NCBI RefSeq assembly: GCF_008868175.1
Contig: NZ_WBKT01000005.1
Span: 1 to 64,000 of the forward strand
Reading direction: 5' to 3'
DNA length: 64,000 nt
Source of the DNA: Micromonospora sp. AMSO31t
GTDB taxonomy: Bacteria > Actinomycetota > Actinomycetes > Mycobacteriales > Micromonosporaceae
Part shown: positions 31,113-39,427 of the stretch, piece by piece
Numbering within the stretch: position 1 is the stretch's first letter
Layout of the letters: each line of letters begins with the position of its first letter
Notes under the pieces: generated by a model
What the model saw: the letters and a program-made list of their open reading frames with translations, nothing else
Database searches by the model: none
What the model was told of the DNA's origin: nothing
Made by a program: the position numbers and the translations under genes

Positions 31113-31817
31113 ATGCTGTCGCGAATTCTGACGCTGACCGTCGATGCGCACGATCCCGCCCGTCTCGCGCAGTTCTGGGCCGGAATGCTGGGCCGGGAGG
31201 TCGTCGAGGACGCCGGTGCCTCGCTCCTGCCCGGCGATGACACCCAGGTCAGCCTCCAGTTCGTCCCGAGCGATGCGAAGAAGCTGGGGCCGAACCGCAT
31301 CCACCTTCACCTGACCAGCACCAGCCTCGCGGACCAGCAGCACAAGGTGGCGACGGCACTGGGGCTCGGCGGCGGCCACCTCGACGTCGGGCAGCGCCCC
31401 GAGGAGGGACACATCGTCCTGGCCGACCCCGAGAGCAACGAGTTCTGCGTGATCGAGCCGGACAACTCTTTCCTCGCCGGGTGCGGCCTGCTCGGGGAAC
31501 TCGCCTGCGACGGCACGCGGGAGGTCGGCCTTTTCTGGAGCGAGGCGCTGGGCTGGCCGCTGGTGTGGGACCAGGACGACGAGACCGCGATCCAGTCACC
31601 GCACGGCGGCACGAAGGTCGCGTGGGGAGGCCCGCCCGTGGCCCCGAAAGAGGCGAGGAACCGACAGCGCTTCGACCTCATCCCGGCGGGTGGCGATCAG
31701 GAAGGGGAGGTCGACCGGCTCGTCTCCCTCGGAGCCACTCGGCTGGAGGTCGGCGAGGACGGCACCGTCGTGCTGGCCGATCCCGACGGCAACGAGTTCT
31801 GCGTCAAGAGCAACTAA
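31113..31817 (+). CDS. Two-domain VOC (glyoxalase-like) protein
   Basis: 234 residues, two vicinal-oxygen-chelate domains: TLTVDAHDPARLAQFWAGMLGREVVED to VLADPESNEFCVIEPDN, and ELACDGTREVGLFWSEALGWPLV to VLADPDGNEFCVKSN. Each half ends in the ADP(E/D)xNEFCV motif, showing internal duplication. Likely a metal-dependent or ligand-binding resistance/dioxygenase-like protein, substrate unknown. Leaderless promoter. It lies at the left edge of a lower-GC, partly decayed stretch. Confidence 0.86.
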   Translation: MLSRILTLTVDAHDPARLAQFWAGMLGREVVEDAGASLLPGDDTQVSLQFVPSDAKKLGPNRIHLHLTSTSLADQQHKVATALGLGGGHLDVGQRPEEGHIVLADPESNEFCVIEPDNSFLAGCGLLGELACDGTREVGLFWSEALGWPLVWDQDDETAIQSPHGGTKVAWGGPPVAPKEARNRQRFDLIPAGGDQEGEVDRLVSLGATRLEVGEDGTVVLADPDGNEFCVKSN

Positions 31818-31892
31818 GCACCCAACTGCCTGTCCTGCCGGCTGATGGTTGACCCGGGGTCGGCCAGCTATCGTCACCGCTCCACGAAGATC

Positions 31893-32549
31893 ATGAGATG
31901 GGATGCGGCGTTGATGGGGCGACGGTTCGGGCTCTGCGTAGTGGTCGCGGCGACGCTGCTGGCCGCGTCGGCGTGTGGCGGCACCTCCGAGGTGCCGGGC
32001 ACGCCCACCGCCGCGGAGGCCAGTGCCTCCGTGGGGTCCGCCACCCCCACGCCCACGGCGTCGCCGGCGGCCACACCGGCGCACGTATCCAAGCCTTCCC
32101 CGACCCCACGGTCCCCCGGGAGCCCGCGCTCCTCGGCGGGCCCTGCGGTGCCCACGACCAAGAAGGCCACGCAAGCGGCCACCGCGAGCAACAAGACGGC
32201 CTGCACCGCTGTCAGGGGCCCGCTGGCGAGGGCCCTCGCTGGCCTGGTCGCGTTGGGCGCGATCGCCGCCAGTGCCACGTCGGAGACCGAGGTCGCCTCC
32301 GCCTGGACGGAGGCGATCACGCGGCTGGTCAACCTCGAGGCGGCGGCGAACAAGGTTGCCGCCGAGCAGACCGACCGCACGCTGCGGAGCAAATTCAGGG
32401 CGCTCGCCGTGGCCGCAGGCCTGAAGTACACCAAGATCCGCTCGGTCAAGCCCCCCAAGGTGGAAGCGCTCGTGGCCGTCGCGGGCGACACCGGCGCTCT
32501 GGAGGACGCGGTCAACAAGCTCGAACCGACCTGCGGCAAATACTGGTAG
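31893..32549 (+). CDS. Secreted lipoprotein, unknown function
   Basis: 218 residues from ATG 31893, or 211 from ATG 31914, which starts exactly at the signal peptide MGRRFGLCVVVAATLLAASAC. LAASAC is a lipobox with the modified Cys next to GGTS. A Ser/Thr/Pro/Ala linker (about 30-95) follows, then a helical domain of about 110 residues with two further Cys (NKTACTAV and EPTCGKYW), possibly a disulfide. No family recognised. Confidence 0.8.
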   Translation: MRWDAALMGRRFGLCVVVAATLLAASACGGTSEVPGTPTAAEASASVGSATPTPTASPAATPAHVSKPSPTPRSPGSPRSSAGPAVPTTKKATQAATASNKTACTAVRGPLARALAGLVALGAIAASATSETEVASAWTEAITRLVNLEAAANKVAAEQTDRTLRSKFRALAVAAGLKYTKIRSVKPPKVEALVAVAGDTGALEDAVNKLEPTCGKYW

Positions 32550-32728
32550 CCGGGTGCCGGCCGCCCGCCTGTGGGGCGGAGCCGCGGAACGCGAAGCGGC
32601 GTTCGCGCAGCATCCTGAGGCAAGCGGAATGAACTCGCTGCCTCGGCTCCGAACGTTGCTGGTCGCTCGGCTTCCCTGTGGGGATGGCTGTACAGCCAGG
32701 GGCGCAAGGATGATCGTAAGCTGCCCTC

Positions 32729-33382
32729 GTGAGGCGACACCTCCGTGACGCACCGTCCAGCCTGAGTGCTCGAGCCCGCCGCTTCGTGGCGGTCCATGGA
32801 GTTTGGCTCGACGTGCCCTCTGTCAGTGACTGGCGCAAGCAGTGGGAGGCCAACGGCATTCCGTCGGGAGTCGTTGACCGGGCGGAGAGGCATCAGGCTC
32901 GCTGGGGCGGGCTCGCCCTACCTCCATCGCTCAATTACGACGGCGGGCCGCGAATGCTGTGCGCAGATACACCGGAGTGGGAGAACGACCTCCCCGAGCC
33001 AGGCTGGTGGTTCGAGGCAGGACCACAACGGACAGCGGTGCCGTACTCCTTTCTCATCGGGCCTGACGGAAGCTTTGGCATCGCCATGGATAGTTGGGTG
33101 CCACTGCACGCCCGGATCGAAGGTTGGGTCGAGTCGCTGGCACTCGCCCAGTCGGCCGAGCACATCGCGGAGACGGTTACCAAGCTTTCTGGCGACGCGG
33201 TTACCGCCCTTGACCTCTCCGGTATGCGACCCGTGCCAGGGACTGCCGGCATTGTCGACACCTGGTGGCATGGGGCAGGCTCGCTCATTGCGATCTGCAA
33301 CGGAGAAGCGAAGCTGTTTGGACGCCCCGACTACCGGGTTGCGCGCGTCTACTCCGGCAACATCGACATGGAGTGGCTGTAG
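32729..33382 (+). CDS. Orphan protein of unknown function
   Basis: 217 residues from a GTG; TAAGCT (32717-32722) ends 6 nt before it, so it is probably leaderless. The protein is rich in Trp (GVWLDVPSVSDWRKQWEANG, PEWENDLPEPGWWFEAG, DTWWHGAGSL) and lacks signal peptide and membrane helix. The shape recalls SUKH-type immunity proteins, but no diagnostic motif confirms it. Third-position GC is clearly lower than in flanking genes, which fits acquisition by transfer. Confidence 0.7.
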   Translation: MRRHLRDAPSSLSARARRFVAVHGVWLDVPSVSDWRKQWEANGIPSGVVDRAERHQARWGGLALPPSLNYDGGPRMLCADTPEWENDLPEPGWWFEAGPQRTAVPYSFLIGPDGSFGIAMDSWVPLHARIEGWVESLALAQSAEHIAETVTKLSGDAVTALDLSGMRPVPGTAGIVDTWWHGAGSLIAICNGEAKLFGRPDYRVARVYSGNIDMEWL

Positions 33383-33433
33383 CCGTTCAAGCGGATCTCC
33401 TCATCACGACACTGACGAGAGACAGGCGCACAA

Positions 33434-33676
33434 GTGAACACCACCGACGCTGGCACCACACTGCTCTGGCGACCCACCGGGCCGACGGAGCTGGATCTCG
33501 TGCGCCAGTCGGGTTGGCGTGCTTGGCCGCCGCGCCTACCGGATCAGCCGATCTTCTGGCCAATTCGGCAGTGCACGCCGTCACCGCTGGGTCCTCCGTC
33601 GCTGATGTGCGGCAGTCGTCCGTCAACTGATCTGCGACACCTCGGCGCGCTGATCGCGGCAGAAGAGGATGTGTAG
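33434..33676 (+). pseudogene. Truncated ADP-ribosylation/crystallin-J1-like gene
   Basis: The GTG-started frame begins TTLLWRPTGPTELDLVRQSGWRAWPPRLPDQPIFWPI, which matches the N terminus I recall for actinobacterial proteins annotated ADP-ribosylation/crystallin J1 (about 110 residues). After WPI the sequence becomes unrelated (RQCTPSPLGPPSL...) and stops at residue 80, so about two thirds of the original protein is missing. Confidence 0.6.
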
Positions 33677-33712
33677 GATGACCGGCGTCAGCGATGAGGG
33701 GAGGTGAGCCCG

Positions 33713-33766
33713 GTGATCACTCAATGTCACCTCTGGGCGCTCCACCCGGCTGTCCCTGTCCGCTGA
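33713..33766 (+). CDS. Possible leader peptide before the epoxide hydrolase
   Basis: A 17-codon frame (MITQCHLWALHPAVPVR) starts at a GTG with GGGGAGGTGAG 5 nt upstream, a better ribosome site than most genes here have. It ends 37 nt before the epoxide hydrolase ATG. TAGGAT (33674-33679) could be its -10 box. It could regulate the hydrolase by translation, or be fortuitous. Confidence 0.4.
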   Translation: MITQCHLWALHPAVPVR

Positions 33767-33803
33767 CCTTGCGTCGGGGAGCGCCCTCCTAGCCGGAGGA
33801 ACA

Positions 33804-34955
33804 ATGAGCTTCTCCCCGTTCCGTATCGATGTATCCGACGAGGTACTCGACGACCTTCGGGCCCGCCTGGCCCGTAGCCGCTTCACCGACCGCATCGGCG
33901 ACCAGCCGTGGCAGGCCGGCACGGACCCCGACTACCTGCGGCACCTGCTGTCCTACTGGCTCGACGGGTTCGACTGGCGCGACCGGGAAGTCGAACTCAA
34001 CGCACTGCCGCATTACCAGGCCCAGATCGGCGGCCGGCGCATGCACTTCCTTCGCGTACCCGGAACGCGTCCGGAAGGCGCACCCGCACCGCTGCCGCTG
34101 ATCCTGAGTCACGGCTGGCCCAGCAGCTTCGTGGAGATGCTGCCGCTGGTCGACCGTCTGACCAACCCCGCTCGCCACGGGGGCGACCCCGCCGACGCAT
34201 TCGACGTGGTGGTCCCCTCGCTGCCCGGCTTTCTGTACTCGGAGCTGCCGAAGGGTCCGCTCACCCGCGCTGCGATGGCGCAGACGCTGCACTTGTTGAT
34301 GACCGACGTCCTTAGCTACCAGCGTTACGGCGCCTTCGGTGGCGATGTCGGCGGCGTGGTCACCGGTTGGCTGGGCGCTCTGTACCCCGAGCAGGTGGCC
34401 GGCATTCACATGATCCACCCACCGTTCCCGGCCAGCTTCGATTCCCACCCGTTGTCGCCGGCCGAGCAGGCGTTTCTCGACGCCGAAGCGGCGTACGACG
34501 AGACTGACGGCGGCTACAGCGCCATCATGGGCACCCGACCGGACACCATCGCCGCGGCGCTGGTCGACTCGCCGGCCGGACTGGCCGCCTGGCTCGTCGA
34601 CAAGTACCGAGACTGGAGCGACAACCACGGGGACCTGGAAAGCCGGTTCGACCGGGACACCCTGCTCACGATCATCACCCTGTACTGGGCGAGCGGCACC
34701 ATCGGCTCCTCGTTCCGGCAGTACTTCGACTTTCACCACAACAGTCCACGACCTGACATCACGGTGCCGTCGGCGTTCACGGTGAGCACCGAACCGTCGA
34801 TGGTCAACTTCCCGCGCGAGATCGCCGAACGCGCGTGCACCGACATCCGGCACTGGAGCGAACCAGGTAGGGGCGGACACTTCATGCCGCTGGAGGAACC
34901 GGACCTGCTCGCCGGCGAACTGCGGCGGTTCTTCACGTCGCTCCGCCCGTACTGA
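33804..34955 (+). CDS. Epoxide hydrolase family protein
   Basis: 383 residues with the N-terminal EHN segment (FRIDVSDEVLDDLRARLARSRF...GTDPDYLRHLLSYWLDGFDW) and an alpha/beta hydrolase core: oxyanion HGWPSSF, nucleophile Asp in AFGGDVGGVV, lid Tyr residues and catalytic His in GRGGHFMPLEEP. Microsomal epoxide hydrolase type; opens epoxides to diols. ATG with GCCGGAGGAAC directly upstream. The hairpin at 34973-34991 ends the transcript. Confidence 0.92.
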   Translation: MSFSPFRIDVSDEVLDDLRARLARSRFTDRIGDQPWQAGTDPDYLRHLLSYWLDGFDWRDREVELNALPHYQAQIGGRRMHFLRVPGTRPEGAPAPLPLILSHGWPSSFVEMLPLVDRLTNPARHGGDPADAFDVVVPSLPGFLYSELPKGPLTRAAMAQTLHLLMTDVLSYQRYGAFGGDVGGVVTGWLGALYPEQVAGIHMIHPPFPASFDSHPLSPAEQAFLDAEAAYDETDGGYSAIMGTRPDTIAAALVDSPAGLAAWLVDKYRDWSDNHGDLESRFDRDTLLTIITLYWASGTIGSSFRQYFDFHHNSPRPDITVPSAFTVSTEPSMVNFPREIAERACTDIRHWSEPGRGGHFMPLEEPDLLAGELRRFFTSLRPY

Positions 34956-34972
34956 TCAGCAAGGGAGCCCGG

Positions 34973-34991
34973 TCGCACCGGCCCGGCTCCC
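34973..34991 (+). terminator. Hairpin after epoxide hydrolase
   Basis: GGGAGCC pairs with GGCTCCC, with an inner CGGT/ACCG contact, 18 nt after the stop codon. No U-run. Confidence 0.6.
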
Positions 34992-35043
34992 GCTGCCGGA
35001 TTCCGCATGCATCGATCGAGAAGCTACCCGTGAATGCCATCCG

Positions 35044-35315
35044 ATGGAGCCGCGGAACGTTAGCCGGCGCTTCGAGCAGCTGCGTACGGCGGCCGGGCTG
35101 GACTGGCTGCACCTGCACGACCTACGGCACGCCTTGCCACGTTCCTGCTCGACCAGGGCGAGGATCTGCGCACGGTGATGGAGCTGCTCGGGCACTCCAC
35201 GATCCGGATGACGGCCGACACCTGCGGGCCCGTCCTGCCGGCGCGGGCTCGTCAGGCTGCCTCGGCCATCGATCGGGTGCTGGGCGAGGAGGGACGGCGT
35301 GACCGCTCGGCTGTA
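35044..35315 (+). pseudogene. Tyrosine recombinase remnant beside tRNA-Ala
   Basis: Only the catalytic C-terminal part remains: MEPRNVSRRFEQLRTAAGL, LHLHDLRHA (the HxxR box), then a frameshift near 35133, then DQGEDLRTVMELLGHSTIRMTADTCGPV. In active phage-type integrases the last motif is TADTYGHV; here the catalytic Tyr is Cys and the following His is Pro, so the enzyme is dead three ways (truncated, shifted, catalytic residue lost). It ends 33 bp before tRNA-Ala, the usual position of an integrated element's integrase next to its tRNA target. Confidence 0.82.
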
Positions 35316-35348
35316 GTGGCGACCGAGATCAGCCGAAGAAAGTGCTGG

Positions 35349-35421
35349 TGGAGCCCAGGGGACTCGAACCCCTAACCCCTGCCTTGCAAAGGCAGTGCTC
35401 TGCCAGTTGAGCTAGGGCCCC
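35349..35421 (-). tRNA. tRNA-Ala (TGC)
   Basis: 73 nt, cloverleaf intact: acceptor GGGGCCC/GGGCTCC, D-arm AGCTCAACTGGCAGAGC, anticodon loop CTTTGCAAG (TGC, positions 34-36), T-arm GGGGTTCGAGTCCCC, discriminator A; CCA not encoded. Conserved place after gyrA in actinobacteria. Its 3' side faces the recombinase remnant. Confidence 0.97.
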
Positions 35422-35461
35422 GAGGCGGGCGGATTCGCCCCGTGCTGCCGGTCCGACGCGC

Positions 35462-35590
35462 TCAGCGCAGGTCGGGCGCGGTGGTCGCCTCGTGCCAGAG
35501 GGCGCGCTCGTCGTTCGAGGCCTTGATCTTCTTGGCCACGACGGCGGCGACGCCGACGACGCCGGCCAGGATCAGGAGCTTCTTGAACAT
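35462..35590 (-). CDS. DLW-39 family small protein
   Basis: 42 residues, MFKKLLILAGVVGV at the N terminus, then a Lys-rich segment and ALWHEATTAPDLR at the end. It is too short for most gene finders but matches the small DLW-39 family that sits near gyrA and tRNA-Ile/Ala in actinobacteria. One N-terminal membrane segment. ATG at 35588-35590 with GAGGGG 8 nt upstream. It lies between the two tRNA genes. Function unknown. Confidence 0.85.
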   Translation of the reverse strand: MFKKLLILAGVVGVAAVVAKKIKASNDERALWHEATTAPDLR

Positions 35591-35633
35591 GGGCTTGACC
35601 CCTCGCGCTCGACGACCGTCGGACGGTGTGCGG

Positions 35634-35707
35634 TGGGGCTAGCTGGAATCGAACCAGCGACCTCAGAGTTATCAGCTCTGCGCTCTAACCGACTGAGCTA
35701 TAGCCCC
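35634..35707 (-). tRNA. tRNA-Ile (GAT)
   Basis: 74 nt; acceptor GGGGCTA/TAGCCCC, D-arm AGCTCAGTCGGTTAGAGC, anticodon loop CTGATAAC (GAT), T-arm GCTGGTTCGATTCCAGC, discriminator A. Conserved neighbour of gyrA/DUF3566. Confidence 0.97.
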
Positions 35708-35812
35708 GCGTAGCGACGAGCAAGGTTAACCCATCGCCGCCGTGGCGCCCAAATCGGGGGCCGTGGCGGCGCGCTCACCCGCGCCACCTTCGAAACTACC
35801 CGGACACGCGAC

Positions 35813-35844
35813 GCCGGGGCGACCGCTTTACGCGGTGCCCCGGC
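35813..35844 (-). terminator. Terminator of the gyrB-gyrA-DUF3566 transcript
   Basis: GCCGGGGC pairs with GCCCCGGC, continuing as ACCGC/GCGGT with one bulged G and a short TTTA-type loop. It lies 13 bp beyond the DUF3566 stop codon on the minus strand. Confidence 0.65.
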
Positions 35845-35856
35845 ATCGTCGTCGGG

Positions 35857-36768
35857 TCAGTCCCGCTCGGCGAGCGTCAGCTCGATCCCGCCGACCAGGT
35901 CGGCGCAGACGTTGTAGACGAACGCGCCCAGCGTGGCCAGCGCGGTGAAGAGCACGACGTTGACCAGGCCGATCAGCGCGGAGCTGAGGATCACGCCCTT
36001 GGCGGTGATCCGGAAGCCGCCGCCGCCACCCTGGCCGCCGCCGGCGTTCACCAGGTCGGTGAGGCTGTCGTTGACGCTCTTGAACACGCCCATGGCGTCC
36101 AGCGCCAGGTAGAGCACCGAGGTGGCGACGACCACCACGATGAAGAGCACCACGGAGACCGCGAACGCGAACTTCATCACGGACCAGGGGTCGATCCGCT
36201 TGAGGTTCAGCCGGGCCCGGCGCGGTCCCCGCGACGCGGCCGAGCTGACCGAGGTACGGGCGGCGCGTACCGCCTCACCCACGCGCGCGGCCCCGACGGC
36301 GGCCGCACCGCCGATCCCCGGCGGCAGCCCGCCCCCGTTGGCGGGGCGGGCCGTGGCGGCGGGGCGGCCGCCGTCCGGGGACGGCTTCGGTGCGGTGCCC
36401 AGGCCGGCGCCGACGCGCGGCTGGGTGCCGGTGGTGCCGGTGGACGGCCGGGCGGCCGCCGCGGGCTTGGGCGGCTGCGGGGTCGCCCCCGGCTTCGCCG
36501 CGGCCGGTGCGGCCAGGCCGTCGGCCGACGTGGGAGCGTCGACCTTCGTCTCGGCCTGGTCGGCCGGTGGCGAGCCCTCGCCGGTGGTTTCCGGCGGCGG
36601 GGTCATGCCGGGAGCCCGGGTGAATTTCGGGGCAGGCGCGTCGGCGGGGACGGTGGCCCGACCCACGGCCGCGCGGCCGGTCGCTGGTGTACCGCCCTGT
36701 GCGGCCTCCTCGTCGACCGGGTTGGCCGAGGTCCCCGTGTTCCCCGACTTCGCCTGTGTCTCCGTCAT
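35857..36768 (-). CDS. DUF3566 membrane protein downstream of gyrA
   Basis: 303 residues. The first two thirds are a disordered, Pro/Ala/Thr-rich cytoplasmic region; the last third has the DUF3566 domain with two membrane helices (VMKFAFAVSVVLFIVVVVATSVLYLAL and ALIGLVNVVLFTALATLGAFVYNVCADLVGGIELTLAE). It is the counterpart of mycobacterial Rv0007 after gyrA, a probable cell-division or envelope protein. ATG at 36766-36768, 3 nt downstream of the gyrA stop, so translation is likely coupled. Confidence 0.9.
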   Translation of the reverse strand: MTETQAKSGNTGTSANPVDEEAAQGGTPATGRAAVGRATVPADAPAPKFTRAPGMTPPPETTGEGSPPADQAETKVDAPTSADGLAAPAAAKPGATPQPPKPAAAARPSTGTTGTQPRVGAGLGTAPKPSPDGGRPAATARPANGGGLPPGIGGAAAVGAARVGEAVRAARTSVSSAASRGPRRARLNLKRIDPWSVMKFAFAVSVVLFIVVVVATSVLYLALDAMGVFKSVNDSLTDLVNAGGGQGGGGGFRITAKGVILSSALIGLVNVVLFTALATLGAFVYNVCADLVGGIELTLAERD

Positions 36769-36771
36769 CAA

Positions 36772-39297
36772 CTAGTCCTGTTCGTCAGGCTCGTCGGCAT
36801 TGCGAGCAATCGCCACGATAGTCACGCCGTCCGGGAGGTCCATCAGCTTGACCCCCATTGTGTTCCGGTCACGCGTACGGCGTACAGGCTTCACCGGAGT
36901 CCGGATGACGCCACCGTTGCTGGTGATGGCGAACAGTTCGTCGTCCGGACTGATCACCACCGCGCCGACCAGACCACCGCGTCGCTCGGTGATCTTCGCA
37001 GTCAGCACGCCCTTACCTCCCCGGCCCTGGACCGGGTATTCCTCGATCGGGGTTCGTTTCGCGTACCCCCCGTTCGTCGCGACCAGCACGTCCATGTCCA
37101 TGCCCTCGCGGACGACCTCCATCGCCAGGAGGACATCCTCCTCGCTGAACCGCATGCCGATCACACCGGAGGTGGCCCGGCCCATCGGGCGCAGCGCCTC
37201 GTCACTGGCGTTGAAGCGGATGGCCTGGGCGTTCTTGCTGACCAGCAGCAGGTCGTCCGTCGGGGCGACCAGGGCAGCACCGACCAGCTCGTCCTCATCG
37301 CGCAGGTTGATCGCGATGACTCCGCCGGAACGGTTGGAGTCGAACTCCTCGAGCCGCGTCTTCTTCACCAGGCCGTTCTTCGTGGCCAGTACCAGGTAGG
37401 GCGCCACCTGGTAGTTCGGGATTTCGATGATCTGCGCGATCTGCTCGTCCGCTTGGAAGGCGAGCAGGTTGGCCACGTGCTGGCCCTTGGCCACCCTACT
37501 GGCTTCGGGAAGTTCGTAGGCTTTGGCCCGGTAGACCCGGCCCTTGTTCGTGAAGAACAGGATCCAGTCGTGGGTGGAGCATACGAAGAAGTGGCTGACG
37601 ATGTCGTCCTGCCGCAGCGTCGCCCCGCTGACGCCCTTGCCGCCGCGCCGCTGCGAGCGGTAGAGGTCGACCTTGGTGCGCTTGGCGTACCCGGTGCGGG
37701 TGATCGTGACGACCACGTCCTCGCGGGCGATGAGGTCCTCCATCGAGACCTCGCCGTCGAACGGCACGATCTTGGTGCGCCGGTCGTCGCCCCACTTGGC
37801 CACGATCTCGCCCAGCTCCTCGGAGACGATGCGCCGCTGCCGCTCGGGCTTGGCCAGGATGTCCTTGAGGTCGGCGATCTCGACCTCGAGCTTGGTCAGG
37901 TCGTCCAGGATCCGCTGCCGCTCCAGGGCGGCCAGCCGGCGCAGCTGCATGTCCAGGATGGCGGTCGCCTGGACCTCGTCGATCTCCAGCAGCCGGATGA
38001 GGCCCTGGCGGGCGTCCTCGACGGTGGGCGAGCGCCGGATCAGGGCGATCACCTCGTCGAGCGCGTCCAGCGCCTTGGCCAGACCGCGCAGAATGTGCGC
38101 CCGCTCCTCGGCCTTGCGCAGCCGGAACGCGGTCCGCCGGCGGATGACCTCGATCTGGTGCTCGACGTAGTAGCGGATGAACTGGGCCAGGTTGAGCGTG
38201 CGCGGCACGCCGTCGACCAGCGCCAGCATGTTGGCGCCGAAGGTCTCCTGGAGCTGGGTGTGCTTGTAGAGGTTGTTCAGCACCACCTTGGCGACCGCGT
38301 CGCGCTTGAGCACGAGCACGATCCGCATGCCGGTGCGCCCGGAGGACTCGTCGCGGATGTCCGCGATCCCGGCGAGCTTGCCCTCCTTGATCAGCTCGGC
38401 GATCCGCTCGGCCAGGTTGTCCGGGTTGACCTGGTAGGGCAGCTCGCTGACCACCAGGGCCGGCCGGCCGCGCTTGTCCTCTTCGACCTCGACCACGGCG
38501 CGCATCCGGATCGAGCCGCGCCCGGTCCGGTACGCGTCCTGGATGGCGGCCTGTCCGACGATCAGGCCGTGGGTCGGGAAGTCCGGGCCCTTGACGATCT
38601 CCAGCAGCGCTTCGAGGGTGGTGGCCTCGTCGGCCTCCGGGTTCTCCAGGCACCACTGCACGGCCGCGCCGATCTCGCGCAGGTTGTGCGGCGGGATCTT
38701 GGTGGCCATGCCGACCGCGATGCCCTCGGAGCCGTTGACCAGCAGGTTCGGGATCCGCGACGGCAGGATGGTGGGCTCCTTGGCCCGGCCGTCGTAGTTG
38801 TCCTGGAGGTCGACGGTGTCCTCGTCGATGTCCCGGAGCATCTCCATGGCCAGCGGGTCGAGCTTGCACTCGGTGTACCGCATGGCCGCGGCCGGGTCGT
38901 TACCCGGCGAACCGAAGTTGCCGTTGCCGTCGACCAGCGGGTAGCGCAGCGACCAGGGCTGCGCCATCCGGACCAGCGCGTCGTAGATGGCGGAGTCGCC
39001 GTGCGGGTGGAACTGGCCCATCACGTCACCGACGACGCGGGAGCACTTCACGTAGCCGCGGTCCGGCCGGTAGCCGGAGTCGAACATGGCGTAGAGGATC
39101 TTGCGGTGGACCGGCTTGAGCCCGTCCCGGACGTCCGGCAGGGCCCGCCCGACGATCACGCTCATCGCGTAGTCGAGGTACGAGCGCTGCATCTCGACCT
39201 CGAGCCCGACCGGCTCGATCCGGTCGTGCGCGACGACCGCGGCCAGTGTCTCCGGGGTCTCCGGCTCGTTCGGCGTGGACTCGGGAGTATCGGTCAC
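36772..39297 (-). CDS. gyrA: DNA gyrase subunit A
   Basis: 841 residues from a GTG start. GyrA makes the double-strand break; catalytic Tyr in [10 protein letters not shown] at about residue 141. The quinolone region is [17 protein letters not shown], with Ser about 102 and Asp about 106, the residues associated with fluoroquinolone susceptibility rather than resistance. The C-terminal domain carries the GyrA-box QRRGGKG and six beta-pinwheel repeats, ending in an acidic tail (EPDEQD). Follows gyrB across 130 bp that hold DnaA boxes. Confidence 0.98.
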   Translation of the reverse strand: MTDTPESTPNEPETPETLAAVVAHDRIEPVGLEVEMQRSYLDYAMSVIVGRALPDVRDGLKPVHRKILYAMFDSGYRPDRGYVKCSRVVGDVMGQFHPHGDSAIYDALVRMAQPWSLRYPLVDGNGNFGSPGNDPAAAMRYTECKLDPLAMEMLRDIDEDTVDLQDNYDGRAKEPTILPSRIPNLLVNGSEGIAVGMATKIPPHNLREIGAAVQWCLENPEADEATTLEALLEIVKGPDFPTHGLIVGQAAIQDAYRTGRGSIRMRAVVEVEEDKRGRPALVVSELPYQVNPDNLAERIAELIKEGKLAGIADIRDESSGRTGMRIVLVLKRDAVAKVVLNNLYKHTQLQETFGANMLALVDGVPRTLNLAQFIRYYVEHQIEVIRRRTAFRLRKAEERAHILRGLAKALDALDEVIALIRRSPTVEDARQGLIRLLEIDEVQATAILDMQLRRLAALERQRILDDLTKLEVEIADLKDILAKPERQRRIVSEELGEIVAKWGDDRRTKIVPFDGEVSMEDLIAREDVVVTITRTGYAKRTKVDLYRSQRRGGKGVSGATLRQDDIVSHFFVCSTHDWILFFTNKGRVYRAKAYELPEASRVAKGQHVANLLAFQADEQIAQIIEIPNYQVAPYLVLATKNGLVKKTRLEEFDSNRSGGVIAINLRDEDELVGAALVAPTDDLLLVSKNAQAIRFNASDEALRPMGRATSGVIGMRFSEEDVLLAMEVVREGMDMDVLVATNGGYAKRTPIEEYPVQGRGGKGVLTAKITERRGGLVGAVVISPDDELFAITSNGGVIRTPVKPVRRTRDRNTMGVKLMDLPDGVTIVAIARNADEPDEQD

Positions 39298-39333
39298 TGT
39301 TAACCCTTATCAGACTCAGAGTCGTTTTCGTGC

Positions 39334-39373
39334 TGTGGATAACGTCTGTGGATACCGGCCAGACTGTGGATAA
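39334..39373. other. DnaA-box cluster between gyrB and gyrA
   Basis: TGTGGATAA at 39334-39342 and 39365-39373 are exact complements of the DnaA box TTATCCACA; TGTGGATAC at 39347-39355 differs by one base, and TGTGGACC follows at 39376. Three boxes within 40 bp in the same orientation is far more than chance for a 9-mer, and they lie in the 130-bp gyrB-gyrA gap. Confidence 0.8.
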
Positions 39374-39427
39374 CTCTGTGGACCGCCGGGCCGACCGGTG
39401 GATCTCCGGCCGACCCGGCGCGGTCCG

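Noticed and set aside
32561..32755. 64-codon frame before the orphan
   Set aside because: No ribosome site or domain; overlaps the next start region.
36772..39297. Quinolone-resistant GyrA
   Set aside because: The Ser and Asp at the QRDR are the susceptible-type residues.
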